This document shows, piece by piece, positions 17,045 through 25,531 of a DNA stretch of 64,000 bases. Under the pieces are notes generated by a model. That model was not told the origin of the DNA. It saw only the letters and a list, made by a program, of their open reading frames with translations, and did not search any database. Source of the DNA: Ga0077560 sp046330395. GTDB lineage: Bacteria; Actinomycetota; Thermoleophilia; Miltoncostaeales; Miltoncostaeaceae. Numbering within the stretch: the stretch's first letter is position 1; every line of letters begins with the position of its first letter. The DNA lies in the NCBI GenBank assembly GCA_046330395.1, contig JAXLSS010000020.1:3938-67937 (forward strand). Reading direction: 5' to 3'. Position numbers and translations under genes: made by a program.

Positions 17045-18162
17045 GCACACCCGACATCCGCATCCCCGCCGAGCTGCTGCCCGCGGACGGGCGCTTCGGC
17101 TGCGGGCCGTCCAAGGTGCGGCCGGAGGCCGTGCGGGGTCTGGCCGAGCGGGCCACCGACTACCTGGGCACCTCCCACCGCCAGGCCACCGTCAAGTCGG
17201 TGGTGGGTGACCTGCGCCGCGGCCTGGCCGAGCTGTTCTCCCTCCCGGACGGCTGGGAGGTGCTGCTGGGCAACGGCGGTGCGACCGTGTTCTGGGACAT
17301 CGCCACGTTCGGGCTGATCGAGCGCCGCAGCCAGCACCTGAGCTTCGGCGAGTTCAGCGGCAAGTTCGCCTCGGCCGCCAAGGCCGCGCCGCATCTGGAC
17401 GACCCCGTGGTGATCGCCTCCGACCCCGGCACCCACCCGCGGTGCGCCCCCGACGCCTCGGTGGACGCCTACTGCCTCACCCACAACGAGACGTCCACCG
17501 GCGTGGCCATGCGCCTGGAACGGCCCGAGGCCGACGGCCTGGTGCTGGTGGACGCCACCTCCGGTGCCGGCGGCCTGCGCTGGGACCCGTCGCAGGTGGA
17601 CGTCTACTACTTCAGCCCGCAGAAGTGCTTCGCCTCCGACGGCGGCCTGTGGCTGGCCTGCTGCTCGCCCGCCGCGGTGGAGCGCATCGAGCGCATCGCC
17701 GGGAGCGGGCGATGGGTGCCCGCCAGCCTCGACCTCAAGATCGCGCTGGACAACAGCCGTCTGGACCAGACCTACAACACGCCGGCCCTCGCCACCATCC
17801 ACATGATGGAGGCCCAGGTGCGGTGGATGCTGGACAACGGGGGCCTGGAGTGGGCGGCCGGGCGCAGCGACGCGTCGGCGGCCACGCTGTACGGCTGGGC
17901 CGAGGCGTCGCCGCACGCCACGCCGTACGTCACCGACCCCGCGCTGCGCTCGCCGGTGGTGGGAACGGTGGACCTGGACGGTGTGGATGCCGCCACGGTG
18001 TCGCGCGTGCTGCGCGCCAACGGCATCCTCGACACCGAGGCGTACCGCAAGCTGGGGCGCAACCAGCTGCGCATCGGCATGTTCCCCGCAGTGGAGCCCG
18101 ACGACGTGGCCGCGCTGACCCGCTGCGTGGACCACGTGATAGAGGCACTGCTCACGGCCTGA
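17041..18162 (+). CDS. serC: Phosphoserine aminotransferase, mycobacterial type
   Basis: The 373-residue PLP enzyme makes phosphoserine from 3-phosphohydroxypyruvate. It opens with IRIPAELLPADGRFGCGPSK, the hallmark of the actinobacterial SerC branch. The PLP lysine is in YYFSPQKCFASDGG. The GTG start overlaps the serA stop. The third enzyme of the route, SerB, is not encoded next to it. Confidence 0.95.
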   Translation: MSTPDIRIPAELLPADGRFGCGPSKVRPEAVRGLAERATDYLGTSHRQATVKSVVGDLRRGLAELFSLPDGWEVLLGNGGATVFWDIATFGLIERRSQHLSFGEFSGKFASAAKAAPHLDDPVVIASDPGTHPRCAPDASVDAYCLTHNETSTGVAMRLERPEADGLVLVDATSGAGGLRWDPSQVDVYYFSPQKCFASDGGLWLACCSPAAVERIERIAGSGRWVPASLDLKIALDNSRLDQTYNTPALATIHMMEAQVRWMLDNGGLEWAAGRSDASAATLYGWAEASPHATPYVTDPALRSPVVGTVDLDGVDAATVSRVLRANGILDTEAYRKLGRNQLRIGMFPAVEPDDVAALTRCVDHVIEALLTA

Positions 18163-18262
18163 CCGTTCAAGCGCTCCCCCTCCGGGCCGATGGGTCCGTG
18201 TGGCGCCGGCACACGCTTTTCGCGTCGTGCGCGCCCACGCCAATCGAGCCCGGAGGAGAGAC

Positions 18263-19951
18263 GTGCGGAGATTCAGGATCGGCCCACGGCTGATCGCGGC
18301 GTTCCTGGCCATCCAGCTGGCGGTGCTGGGCGCCGCCGGGGTGGGTGTCTGGCGCATGGGCAGCATCAAGTCGGACGCCACCTTCATCGGCACCAACTCC
18401 CTGCCGGCGGTGAAGATCCTGGGTGACCTGCAGCGCGGCATGGGCGGGCAGCGCCTGGCCGAGTACGGCCTCATCACGGCCACCCACGCCAACGACAAGG
18501 TCGCGGCGCGCGACGACCTCAACCGGAACTCGGCCGTGGTGGACACGGCCATGAAGGAGTACGCGCCCACCATCGTCGATGCGAAGGACAAGGAGTTCTT
18601 CGACACCGTCACCAAGCAGCTGGCCGCCTACCGCGCCGCCAGCGCCGTGGCGCTGACCCACCCCGGGCCCGTGGGCGTGGAGGAGATCCAGGCCGCCGAG
18701 ACCCAGTTCGCGGCGGTCGAGAAGTCGGTGGAGGGGTGGAACCAGTACAACCTCACGCTGGCCAACGGCGCGATCGCGCGAAGCGGCTCGGACTACAGCT
18801 CGGGCCGACTGATCCTGATCCTGTTCGTCGCCACGGCCGTGGCCCTGGGTATCGCCCTGGCCATCCTCATCCAGCGCTCGGTGGTGCGGCCCCTGACGGT
18901 GCTCCGCGAGCGCCTGGCCGCGGTGGGCGCGGGGGACCTCACCGTCAGCGTGCCCGACGACGGCGCCGACGAGCTCACCGACGTGGCACGCGACTTCAAC
19001 GGGTTCGCCGAGCGCATGCGCGGGGTGATGCGCGAGGTGGCCCACGCGTCGCGGCAGCAGATCGAGATGGCCCAGGACATGGCGCGCGGCGCCGAGCAGT
19101 CCGGGGTGGCCATCGCCGAGATCGCCACCACGGTGGACGAGGTGGCCCGCGGGTCGCAGGACCAGGCCGCGCAGACCGGCCGCGTCAACGAGACCATCGC
19201 CGAGATCAGCGAGGGCGTGCGCCGCGTGGCCGAGTCCGGCGAGTCGGCGGCCGAGATGGCCCACGAGGCGGACGCCGCCGCGGGACAGGGCTCCGAGACG
19301 GTGCAGGACGCCAACCGCGCCATCCAGAGCATCCAGCAGCGCGTGGACGACGCCGCCGGCATCGTCACCGAGCTGGGTGAGCGCAGCTCGCAGGTGGGCA
19401 AGATCGTCAGCACCATCAGCGACATCGCCGACCAGACAAACCTGCTGGCCCTCAACGCGGCCATCGAGGCGGCGCGCGCCGGCGAGCAGGGCCGTGGGTT
19501 CGCCGTGGTGGCCGACGAGGTGCGCAAGCTGGCCGAGAGCACCCAGCAGCAGGTCGGCTCCATCGCCGGCATCATCGGCGAGATCCAGGAGCACACCCGC
19601 CGGGCCGTGGAGGCCATGGCCCAGGGCCGTCAGGAGGTGCTGGTGGGCGTGCAGCGGGTGGACGACGCGGGTGCCGCGTTCGAGACCATCCGTGACCGCG
19701 TGGGCTCGCTGTCGGGCCAGGTGATGAGCGTGGCGGCCGCCGCCCAGCAGCTGGAGGCGGGGGCATCGGAGGTGCGGACGGCAATCGGGTCGGTGGCCGC
19801 CGTCAGCGAGCAGAACGCCGCGTCGGTGCAGGAGGTGTCCGCCGCCACCGAGCAGACCTCGGCCAGCGCGCAGGAGACCGCCGCCGCCAGCAACCAGGTG
19901 GCCGCCACCGCACGGGACCTGGCCAAGCTGATCGAGGTCTTCCAGGTCTGA
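18263..19951 (+). CDS. Methyl-accepting chemotaxis protein
   Basis: This 562-residue receptor has two membrane spans (LIAAFLAIQLAVLGAAGVGV near the start and LILILFVATAVALGIALAIL near residues 190-210). A four-helix-bundle ligand domain lies between them, followed by a HAMP domain (VVRPLTVLRERLAAVGAGDL). The long signalling coiled coil has the canonical tip DQTNLLALNAAIEAARAGEQ, which binds CheA and CheW. The GTG at 18263 is set by GGAGGAG 4 nt upstream. No CheA, CheW or flagellar gene is in the window, so it is an orphan receptor here. The ligand is unknown. Confidence 0.93.
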   Translation: MRRFRIGPRLIAAFLAIQLAVLGAAGVGVWRMGSIKSDATFIGTNSLPAVKILGDLQRGMGGQRLAEYGLITATHANDKVAARDDLNRNSAVVDTAMKEYAPTIVDAKDKEFFDTVTKQLAAYRAASAVALTHPGPVGVEEIQAAETQFAAVEKSVEGWNQYNLTLANGAIARSGSDYSSGRLILILFVATAVALGIALAILIQRSVVRPLTVLRERLAAVGAGDLTVSVPDDGADELTDVARDFNGFAERMRGVMREVAHASRQQIEMAQDMARGAEQSGVAIAEIATTVDEVARGSQDQAAQTGRVNETIAEISEGVRRVAESGESAAEMAHEADAAAGQGSETVQDANRAIQSIQQRVDDAAGIVTELGERSSQVGKIVSTISDIADQTNLLALNAAIEAARAGEQGRGFAVVADEVRKLAESTQQQVGSIAGIIGEIQEHTRRAVEAMAQGRQEVLVGVQRVDDAGAAFETIRDRVGSLSGQVMSVAAAAQQLEAGASEVRTAIGSVAAVSEQNAASVQEVSAATEQTSASAQETAAASNQVAATARDLAKLIEVFQV

Positions 19952-19985
19952 CCCCACATGGTGCGGGCGGGCGCCACGGCGTCCC

Positions 19986-20005
19986 CCGCACCACCGCGGG
20001 TGCGG
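19986..20005 (+). terminator. Hairpin after the chemoreceptor gene
   Basis: A 7-bp stem, CCGCACC / GGTGCGG, with a 6-nt loop lies 35 nt after the stop. An overlapping alternative stem (GTGCGGG / CCCGCAC) starts just upstream. No U-run follows. Confidence 0.35.
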
Positions 20006-20027
20006 CACACGCTCCGGCCGCCTCGTG

Positions 20028-20033
20028 TATCCT
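20028..20033 (+). promoter_or_regulatory. -10 box (TATCCT) of the leucine leader
   Basis: TATCCT ends 8 nt before the ATG of the leader peptide at 20042, so transcript and leader peptide should begin together. Confidence 0.5.
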
Positions 20034-20041
20034 CCGCGCCG

Positions 20042-20116
20042 ATGCTGACGGCCGCCGCTCACACCTCCCGTGTCCTGCGCGGCCTCCTTCTGGGTTGCTC
20101 GCTCCTCCCCCGGTAG
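20042..20116 (+). CDS. Leucine leader peptide of leuA (predicted)
   Basis: The predicted 24-residue peptide contains seven leucines, including the run LRGLLLG and a later LL before PR-stop. It lies 82 nt upstream of leuA. A leucine-rich leader at this place is the mark of ribosome-mediated attenuation, known for leuA in several actinobacteria. The gene appears leaderless: its ATG is 8 nt from a TATCCT box. A 6-bp hairpin spans its stop codon. A pyrimidine tract within it (20063-20069) is complementary to the leuA ribosome site. Confidence 0.6.
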   Translation: MLTAAAHTSRVLRGLLLGCSLLPR

Positions 20117-20192
20117 GGGGACGCGTCGACATCGCCCGCCCGGGACGTCCGGGCCCAGCCATCGAAGCCCGAGTCCGAGACCCGAGGGAGGT
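20063..20192 (+). promoter_or_regulatory. Leader RNA elements likely to control leuA translation
   Basis: ACCTCCC at 20063-20069 is a perfect 7-nt complement of GGGAGGT at 20186-20192, the leuA ribosome site. A hairpin (TCCCCC-GGTA-GGGGGA, 20106-20121) covers the leader stop, and another (GCCCGG / CCGGGC) lies near 20139-20155. A ribosome paused on leucine codons could change which pairing forms. This is a model from complementarity only. Confidence 0.4.
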
Positions 20193-20198
20193 CGAGAC

Positions 20199-21767
20199 GT
20201 GACCGCGGAGCATCCGCAGAACGACGAATCCAAGCGCGTCAAGTTCTTTGACACCACGCTGCGCGACGGCGAGCAGGCGCCGCGCATCACCCTGAACACC
20301 CGCGAGAAGCTGGAGATCGCCCACCAGCTCCGCAAGCTCGGCGTGGACGTCATCGAGGCCGGCTTCCCCATCACCTCACCCGGTGACTTCGAGGCCGTGC
20401 GGGCCATCGCCCAGGAGATCGAGGGCGTCACCATCGCCGGCCTGGCGCGCGCCAACGAGAAGGACGTCCAGCGCGCCGGCGACGCCGTGCGGCACGCCCA
20501 GCGCGGGCGCATCCACACCTTCATCGCCACCAGCGACATCCACATGACCCACAAGCTCAAGATGGACCGGGCGCGGGTGCTGGCCGCCGCCACCGACGCC
20601 GTGCGGCTGGCGCGCAGCATCGTGGAGGACGTGGAGTTCAGCTGCGAGGACGCCACCCGCTCGGACGTGACGTTCGTGGCCGAGGTGGTGGGCGCGGCGA
20701 TCGGCGAGGGCGCCACCACCATCAACATCCCCGACACCGTGGGCTACACCATGCCGGACGAGTTCGGGGCGTTCCTCACGCGGCTGTACCAGCTGTGTCC
20801 CCAGCTGCGCGACGTGACGCTGTCGGTGCACTGCCACAACGACCTGGGGCTGGCGGTGGCCAACTCGCTGGCCGGCATGCACGCCGGGGCCCGCCAGGTG
20901 GAGGGCTGCGTCAACGGCATCGGTGAGCGCGCCGGCAACGCCAGCCTGGAGGAGCTGGCCATGATCCTGCGCACCCGCGCCGAGGACGTGGGCGGGCTGT
21001 GGTGCAACATCGACACCACCGAGATCACCAAGAGCTCGCGCCTGGTGAGCAGGCTCACCGGCTACGTGGTGCAGCCCAACAAGGCGGTGGTGGGGCGCAA
21101 CGCCTTCGCGCACGAGGCGGGCATCCACCAGCACGGCGTGCTGGCCAACCCGCTGACCTACGAGATCATGGACGCCACCAGCGTGGGGTTGGCCCAGAAC
21201 TCCATCGTGCTGGGCAAGCACTCGGGGCGCCACGCCCTGCGCAACGCCCTGTCCGAGCTGGGGTACGACCTGGAGCCGGACGCCCTGGACGCCGCGTTCG
21301 TCCGGTTCAAGGACGTGGCCGACCGCAAGGGCGAGATCTCCGCCGCCGACATCGAGGCGCTGGTGAGCGACGAGATGCGCACGGAGGGCCCGGTGGGGCA
21401 GCGGCTGGACCACATGGAGGTGCGCACGGGCACCGGCGCGCCCACGGCCGCCGTGGTTGTGGTGGACGCCGACGGTGAGCGCCACACCGGCCAGGGGGAG
21501 GGCGACGGGCCCGTCAACGCCCTGATGAAGGCCATCGACGCCGCCATCGGCACCGAGGGCACGCTGCTGGAGTACCAGGTGTCCGCCGTCACCGGCGGCA
21601 CCGACGCCCTGGGCGAGGCCCGGGTGGTGTGTGACATCGGCGGGCGCACGTTCGCCGGCCAGGGGGTATCAACCGACGTGCTGGAGGCCAGTGCGATCGC
21701 GTACCTGCGGGCGGTGGACGCCAGTCGCCGCGCCCAGGACGACCGCGTCGCGGCCGAGGGGGTGTAG
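20199..21767 (+). CDS. leuA: 2-isopropylmalate synthase
   Basis: The 522-residue enzyme condenses acetyl-CoA with 2-oxoisovalerate, the committed step to leucine. The TIM-barrel has FFDTTLRDGEQAPRI and the metal motif HCHNDLGLAVANS. The GIGERAGNASLEE loop and the C-terminal LeuA dimer domain (about 390-510), which binds leucine for feedback, are present. The length matches the bacterial LeuA1 type. The GTG at 20199 follows GAGGGAGG by 7 nt. It is the first structural gene of leuACD, downstream of a leucine-rich leader peptide. Confidence 0.95.
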   Translation: MTAEHPQNDESKRVKFFDTTLRDGEQAPRITLNTREKLEIAHQLRKLGVDVIEAGFPITSPGDFEAVRAIAQEIEGVTIAGLARANEKDVQRAGDAVRHAQRGRIHTFIATSDIHMTHKLKMDRARVLAAATDAVRLARSIVEDVEFSCEDATRSDVTFVAEVVGAAIGEGATTINIPDTVGYTMPDEFGAFLTRLYQLCPQLRDVTLSVHCHNDLGLAVANSLAGMHAGARQVEGCVNGIGERAGNASLEELAMILRTRAEDVGGLWCNIDTTEITKSSRLVSRLTGYVVQPNKAVVGRNAFAHEAGIHQHGVLANPLTYEIMDATSVGLAQNSIVLGKHSGRHALRNALSELGYDLEPDALDAAFVRFKDVADRKGEISAADIEALVSDEMRTEGPVGQRLDHMEVRTGTGAPTAAVVVVDADGERHTGQGEGDGPVNALMKAIDAAIGTEGTLLEYQVSAVTGGTDALGEARVVCDIGGRTFAGQGVSTDVLEASAIAYLRAVDASRRAQDDRVAAEGV

Positions 21768-21769
21768 GG

Positions 21770-23176
21770 ATGGGCAAGACGCTGTTCCAGAAGGTGTGGG
21801 ATGCGCACGAGGTGCGCCCCGGGCTGCTGTACATCGACCTGCACCTGGTGCACGAGGTCACCTCGCCGCAGGCGTTCGACGGCCTGCGGATGGCGGGCCG
21901 GCGCGTGCGGCGCCCCGACCGCACCCTCGCCACGGTCGACCACAACGTGCCCACGCTGGGCCGTGAGGACGGCATCGAGGACCCGCTGTCGCGCACCCAG
22001 ATCGAGGCGCTCGAGCGCAACTGCGCCGAGTTCGGGGTGCCGCTGTTCTCCATCCACTCGCCCCGGCAGGGCATCGTGCACGTCATCGGACCTGAGCTGG
22101 GCCTCACCCAGCCGGGCATGACCATCGTGTGCGGCGACTCCCACACGGCCACCCACGGGGCCTTCGGGGCCCTGGCGTTCGGCATCGGCACCTCCGAGGT
22201 TGAGCACGTGCTGGCCACCCAGACCCTGCCGCAGTCGCTCCCCAAAACCATGCGCGTGCGCATCGAGGGCGACCTCCCGGTGGGGGTGGGTGCCAAGGAC
22301 CTGATCCTCGGCACCATCGGGCAGCTGGGCGTGTCGGGCGCCCAGGGCTACGTGGTGGAGTACGCCGGCTCGGCCATCCGCGGCCTGTCCATGGAGGGCC
22401 GCATGACCGTGTGCAACATGAGCATCGAGTGGGGTGCGCGCGCCGGGATGATCGCCCCCGACGACGTCACGTTCCGCTACGTGGCCGGGCGCCCGGCGGC
22501 GCCGGAGGACTTCGAGGCGGCCGTGGCCGGCTGGCGCAGCCTGGCCACCGACCCCGACGCGGTGTTCGATCGCGAGGAGGTCATCGACGCCACGGCCCTG
22601 GTGCCGCAGGTGACCTGGGGCACGCACCCCGGTCAGGTGGCGCCCATCACCGGCCGGGTGCCCAACCCCGAGGACTACGACGACGCCATCGAGCGGGAGT
22701 CCACGCGCCGGGCGCTGGAGTACATGGGCCTGGATGGGGGCGAGGCGCTGGAGGACATCGCCATCGACACGGTGTTCCTGGGGTCGTGCACCAACGGGCG
22801 CATCGAGGACCTGCGCACCGCCGCCGGCATCGTGCGGGGCCGGCACGTGGCCGACCGCGTGCGCGCCATGGTGGTGCCGGGGTCCATGGCCGTGAAGGCC
22901 CAGGCCGAGCAGGAGGGGCTGGACGCCGTCTTCCGCGCGGCCGGGTTCGAGTGGCGCGACGCGGGGTGCTCGATGTGCCTGGGAATGAACCCGGACATCC
23001 TGCAGCCGGGCGAGCGCTGCGCGTCCACCAGCAACCGCAACTTCGAGGGCCGCCAGGGCAAGGGCGGCCGCACCCACCTGGTGTCGCCCGCCATGGCGGC
23101 CGCGGCGGCCATCACCGGCCACCTGGTGGACGTGCGCAACATCGGCGCCGAGCTGGCGCCGGCGGGGGGGAACTGA
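21770..23176 (+). CDS. leuC: 3-isopropylmalate dehydratase, large subunit
   Basis: The 468-residue aconitase-family protein converts 2- to 3-isopropylmalate with LeuD. Three 4Fe-4S cysteines are seen in FLGSCTNGRIEDLR and AGCSMCLGMNPD. DHNVPT and GDSHTATHGAFGALAFGIGT are further family marks. The length is standard. The start is 2 nt after the leuA stop. Confidence 0.96.
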   Translation: MGKTLFQKVWDAHEVRPGLLYIDLHLVHEVTSPQAFDGLRMAGRRVRRPDRTLATVDHNVPTLGREDGIEDPLSRTQIEALERNCAEFGVPLFSIHSPRQGIVHVIGPELGLTQPGMTIVCGDSHTATHGAFGALAFGIGTSEVEHVLATQTLPQSLPKTMRVRIEGDLPVGVGAKDLILGTIGQLGVSGAQGYVVEYAGSAIRGLSMEGRMTVCNMSIEWGARAGMIAPDDVTFRYVAGRPAAPEDFEAAVAGWRSLATDPDAVFDREEVIDATALVPQVTWGTHPGQVAPITGRVPNPEDYDDAIERESTRRALEYMGLDGGEALEDIAIDTVFLGSCTNGRIEDLRTAAGIVRGRHVADRVRAMVVPGSMAVKAQAEQEGLDAVFRAAGFEWRDAGCSMCLGMNPDILQPGERCASTSNRNFEGRQGKGGRTHLVSPAMAAAAAITGHLVDVRNIGAELAPAGGN

Positions 23177-23178
23177 CC

Positions 23179-23778
23179 ATGCAGCCGTTCACACGCGTCA
23201 CCGGCATCGGGGTCCCGCTGGACCGCGCCGACATCGACACCGACCAGATCATCCCCAAGCAGTTCCTCAAGCGCATCGAGCGCACGGGGTTCGGGGAGTT
23301 CCTGTTCTTCGACTGGCGGGGGGAGCCCGGCTTCACGCTGGACCAGCCCGAGTACGCCGGCGCCGAGATCCTGGTGACCGAGCGCAACTTCGGGTGCGGC
23401 AGCTCCCGCGAGCACGCACCGTGGGCCCTGGAGGATTTCGGCTTCCGCGCCATCATCGCGCCCAGCTTCGCCGACATCTTCCGCACCAACTGCACCAAGA
23501 TCGGCCTGCTGCCGGTGGTGCTCACGGAGGAGCAGGTGCGGGAGATCCTCGCCCAGCTCACAGCGGCGCCCGGTGCGAAGCTCACCGTCGACCTTGAGGC
23601 CAACGAGGTGTCGGCCCCCGACGGCCGCCGCTACCCGTTCACCATCGACCCGGACCTCCGCGAGCGGTTGCTCAACGGCTGGGACGACATCTCGCTGACG
23701 CTCGCCAACGACGACGAGATCACCGTGTACGAGGACCGGCGCGAGCGGCAGGGGCCCGTCACCACGCGCTTCGCCTGA
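23179..23778 (+). CDS. leuD: 3-isopropylmalate dehydratase, small subunit
   Basis: The 199-residue swivel-domain partner of LeuC starts MQPFTRVTGIGVPLDRADID, with DTDQIIPKQFLKRI and NFGCGSSREHAPWAL as substrate loops. It lies 2 nt after leuC. The leucine operon ends here, with a strong hairpin next. LeuB is encoded separately, 1.8 kb downstream. Confidence 0.96.
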   Translation: MQPFTRVTGIGVPLDRADIDTDQIIPKQFLKRIERTGFGEFLFFDWRGEPGFTLDQPEYAGAEILVTERNFGCGSSREHAPWALEDFGFRAIIAPSFADIFRTNCTKIGLLPVVLTEEQVREILAQLTAAPGAKLTVDLEANEVSAPDGRRYPFTIDPDLRERLLNGWDDISLTLANDDEITVYEDRRERQGPVTTRFA

Positions 23779-23785
23779 TGCACGT

Positions 23786-23813
23786 GTGGGGCGCGCCGCG
23801 GCGCGCCCCCCAC
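23786..23813. terminator. Bidirectional terminator after leuACD
   Basis: A long GC-only inverted repeat (GTGGGGCGCGCC against GGCGCGCCCC-CCAC, with a 2-nt bulge) lies in the 42-nt space between the convergent leuD and TolB-like genes. Confidence 0.6.
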
Positions 23814-23820
23814 GGCGGTG

Positions 23821-24841
23821 CTACGGGGTGGGCGTGGAGGGTGCCGGCAGGGTGGGCGTGGCCCCCGGGGCCGCGGGCGTCCCCCAGGCGGCGCCGCTCT
23901 CGAAGGACGTGTCGCTGGTGAGCTGCACGGCGGGGGTGACCCCGTCCAGGTACCCCACCCACACGTCCACGTTGCACGCCTTACCGGGGCATTTGGTGTC
24001 CACGTTGTACGTGTACCGGGTGCCGTCCGGTGAGACCCGGGGCTGGTAGTCGTCGCCCTTGCGGTTGGTGAGCCGCTTCAGGTCACCACCCGAGGCCGAC
24101 ACGCTCCAGATCTCGAGGTTGTAGCGGATGTCGGACGCCAGCGAGGCGGGGCGGCGCGGCACCTTGGCGCTCTCGCGGGAGAACAGCACGCGCTGGCCGT
24201 CGGGCGTGAAGTCCGGCTCGCCGTCGGCGCCGCGGCTGGCCACCAGCTGGCGCTGGTTGGTGCCGTCGGCGTTCATCACGTAGATGTCGGCGTTGGGGCG
24301 GCTGCCGGTGAGGCGGTCGTAGACGATCCTGGTGCCGTCCGGCGACCAGGCGGGCATGGACTCGCCGTAGAACACCCGCTTCTTGACGATGCGGTGCGCC
24401 GCGCTGCCGTCGATGTTCATCATCCACACGGCGCTGGGGTGGTTGCCCAGGCGGCGCGTGAAGGCGATCTTCGTGCCGTCGGGGAGATGCGCGGCGTGCG
24501 GTCGAACCCGGCGCCGCGGCTGATCTGCCGGAGGTTGGAGCCATCGGGTGCCACGGCCCAGATGTGCGCGGTCTTGCCGCGCGGGTCCATGCGCTGGAAC
24601 ACGATGGTGGCGCCGTCCTTCGACCAGTCGGGGTTGACGTCGCGGTCACGGCCAGAGGTGATCGGCACCGCCGGGCTGACACCGTCGGCGACGTACAGGT
24701 CGCTGGTGAACCCGCCGGAGTAGACGGCGCGGAACCCCTGCAGGGGTTGGTGGGGGCCTGGGCGGACCCCGCGGCGGCGGTGGCCAGGAGCGCGGCGGCA
24801 CCCGTCATCCAGGCCGCGCGCAGACGTGTTCTGGAGATCAT
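23821..24841 (-). CDS. TolB-like beta-propeller secreted protein, two frameshifts
   Basis: A signal peptide (MISRTRLRAAWMTGAAALLA, then AGSAQA) is followed by repeated WD40/PD40 propeller blades of the TolB type, such as DVNPDWSKDGATIVFQR, MPAWSPDGTRIVYDR and EPDFTPDGQRVLFSR. It ends in a Pro/Thr-rich tail. Two single-base losses break the frame, near 24743-24746 and 24481-24484, each in a run of four Gs that must be five. Repaired length is 340 residues. The protein is probably exported; its partner is unknown. A TACGGT box 6 nt before the ATG suggests a leaderless mRNA. Confidence 0.78.
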
Positions 24842-24847
24842 GACGGC

Positions 24848-24853
24848 ACCGTA
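24848..24853 (-). promoter_or_regulatory. -10 box (TACGGT) of the TolB-like gene
   Basis: TACGGT on the minus strand ends 6 nt before the ATG at 24841, with no ribosome site. Confidence 0.45.
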
Positions 24854-24925
24854 GTGACCGGAGGGGCGCCGCGGCATCGACGTTTGGGGGGTTTCGTCAC
24901 ATCACGCACCTGCCGATAGGGGGTC

Positions 24926-25456
24926 ATGAGCCTGTCCGCCCGCCACACCGCGCCGGCCGCCGCCGGTGCCGAGCGGTCCCTGCCGCTCCCGCCCATCCTG
25001 CTGGTGGTGGGTGCCGCCCTGGCCGTCGGTGGCCTGTCGGCCCCCTGGTACCGCCTGAGCCTGCCGCCCGGGTTCATGACCAGCCTGGTGCGCCAGCTGG
25101 TGCCCAACGACTCCACGGGGTTGTTCACCGCGGGGGCCAACCGCATCGAGGCGCTGAACCGTTCGGGCGCGCTGCAGGTGTCCGGCTGGCAGGCCTTCCA
25201 CCAGATCGACCTCATCATCGCCGGCCTGGCGGCCGTGGCGGTGCTGTCGCTGGTGCTCACCCACATGCGCCAGCTGCACCGGTTCCCCACCGACACGGTC
25301 ACGGCCGTCGGCGCCGCCATCGTGGGCCTGGTGGTGTTCCGGGTGGTGCACCCGCCGGGGCCCTCCGAGTACCTGCACACCATGTGGGGCGCCTGGTGCA
25401 CCCTGGCCGGCGGCGTGCTGGTGGTGCTGGGCGCCCGCCTGGCGCATCGTCCCTGA
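24926..25456 (+). CDS. Membrane protein of unknown function, four spans
   Basis: The 176-residue protein has hydrophobic segments near residues 22-42, 98-115, 127-142 and 152-170. A conserved-looking extracytoplasmic loop starts at SAPWYRLSLPP after the first span. I do not recognise the family beyond its likeness to small actinobacterial 'AGWF...' membrane proteins. It starts at ATG 24926 after TAGGGGG. It lies between the TolB-like gene (divergent) and leuB (same strand, 75 nt on). Confidence 0.7.
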   Translation: MSLSARHTAPAAAGAERSLPLPPILLVVGAALAVGGLSAPWYRLSLPPGFMTSLVRQLVPNDSTGLFTAGANRIEALNRSGALQVSGWQAFHQIDLIIAGLAAVAVLSLVLTHMRQLHRFPTDTVTAVGAAIVGLVVFRVVHPPGPSEYLHTMWGAWCTLAGGVLVVLGARLAHRP

Positions 25457-25493
25457 CCGCCGCCTGAGCGCGCCGCGGGGCCCGGCGGTGCAC

Positions 25494-25499
25494 TAGCCT
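25494..25499 (+). promoter_or_regulatory. -10 box (TAGCCT) of leuB
   Basis: TAGCCT lies 32 nt upstream of the preferred GTG start, giving a short leader that contains GGGGAG. Confidence 0.4.
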
Positions 25500-25531
25500 C
25501 CCCGGGGTTTTCCGCGAGATGGGGAGTGCGC

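Noticed and set aside
18163..18262. Upstream start for the chemoreceptor at 18200 (21 more residues)
   Set aside because: The added part is an Arg/Ala-rich stretch with no ribosome site, while GTG 18263 has GGAGGAG at good distance and starts just before the membrane segment.
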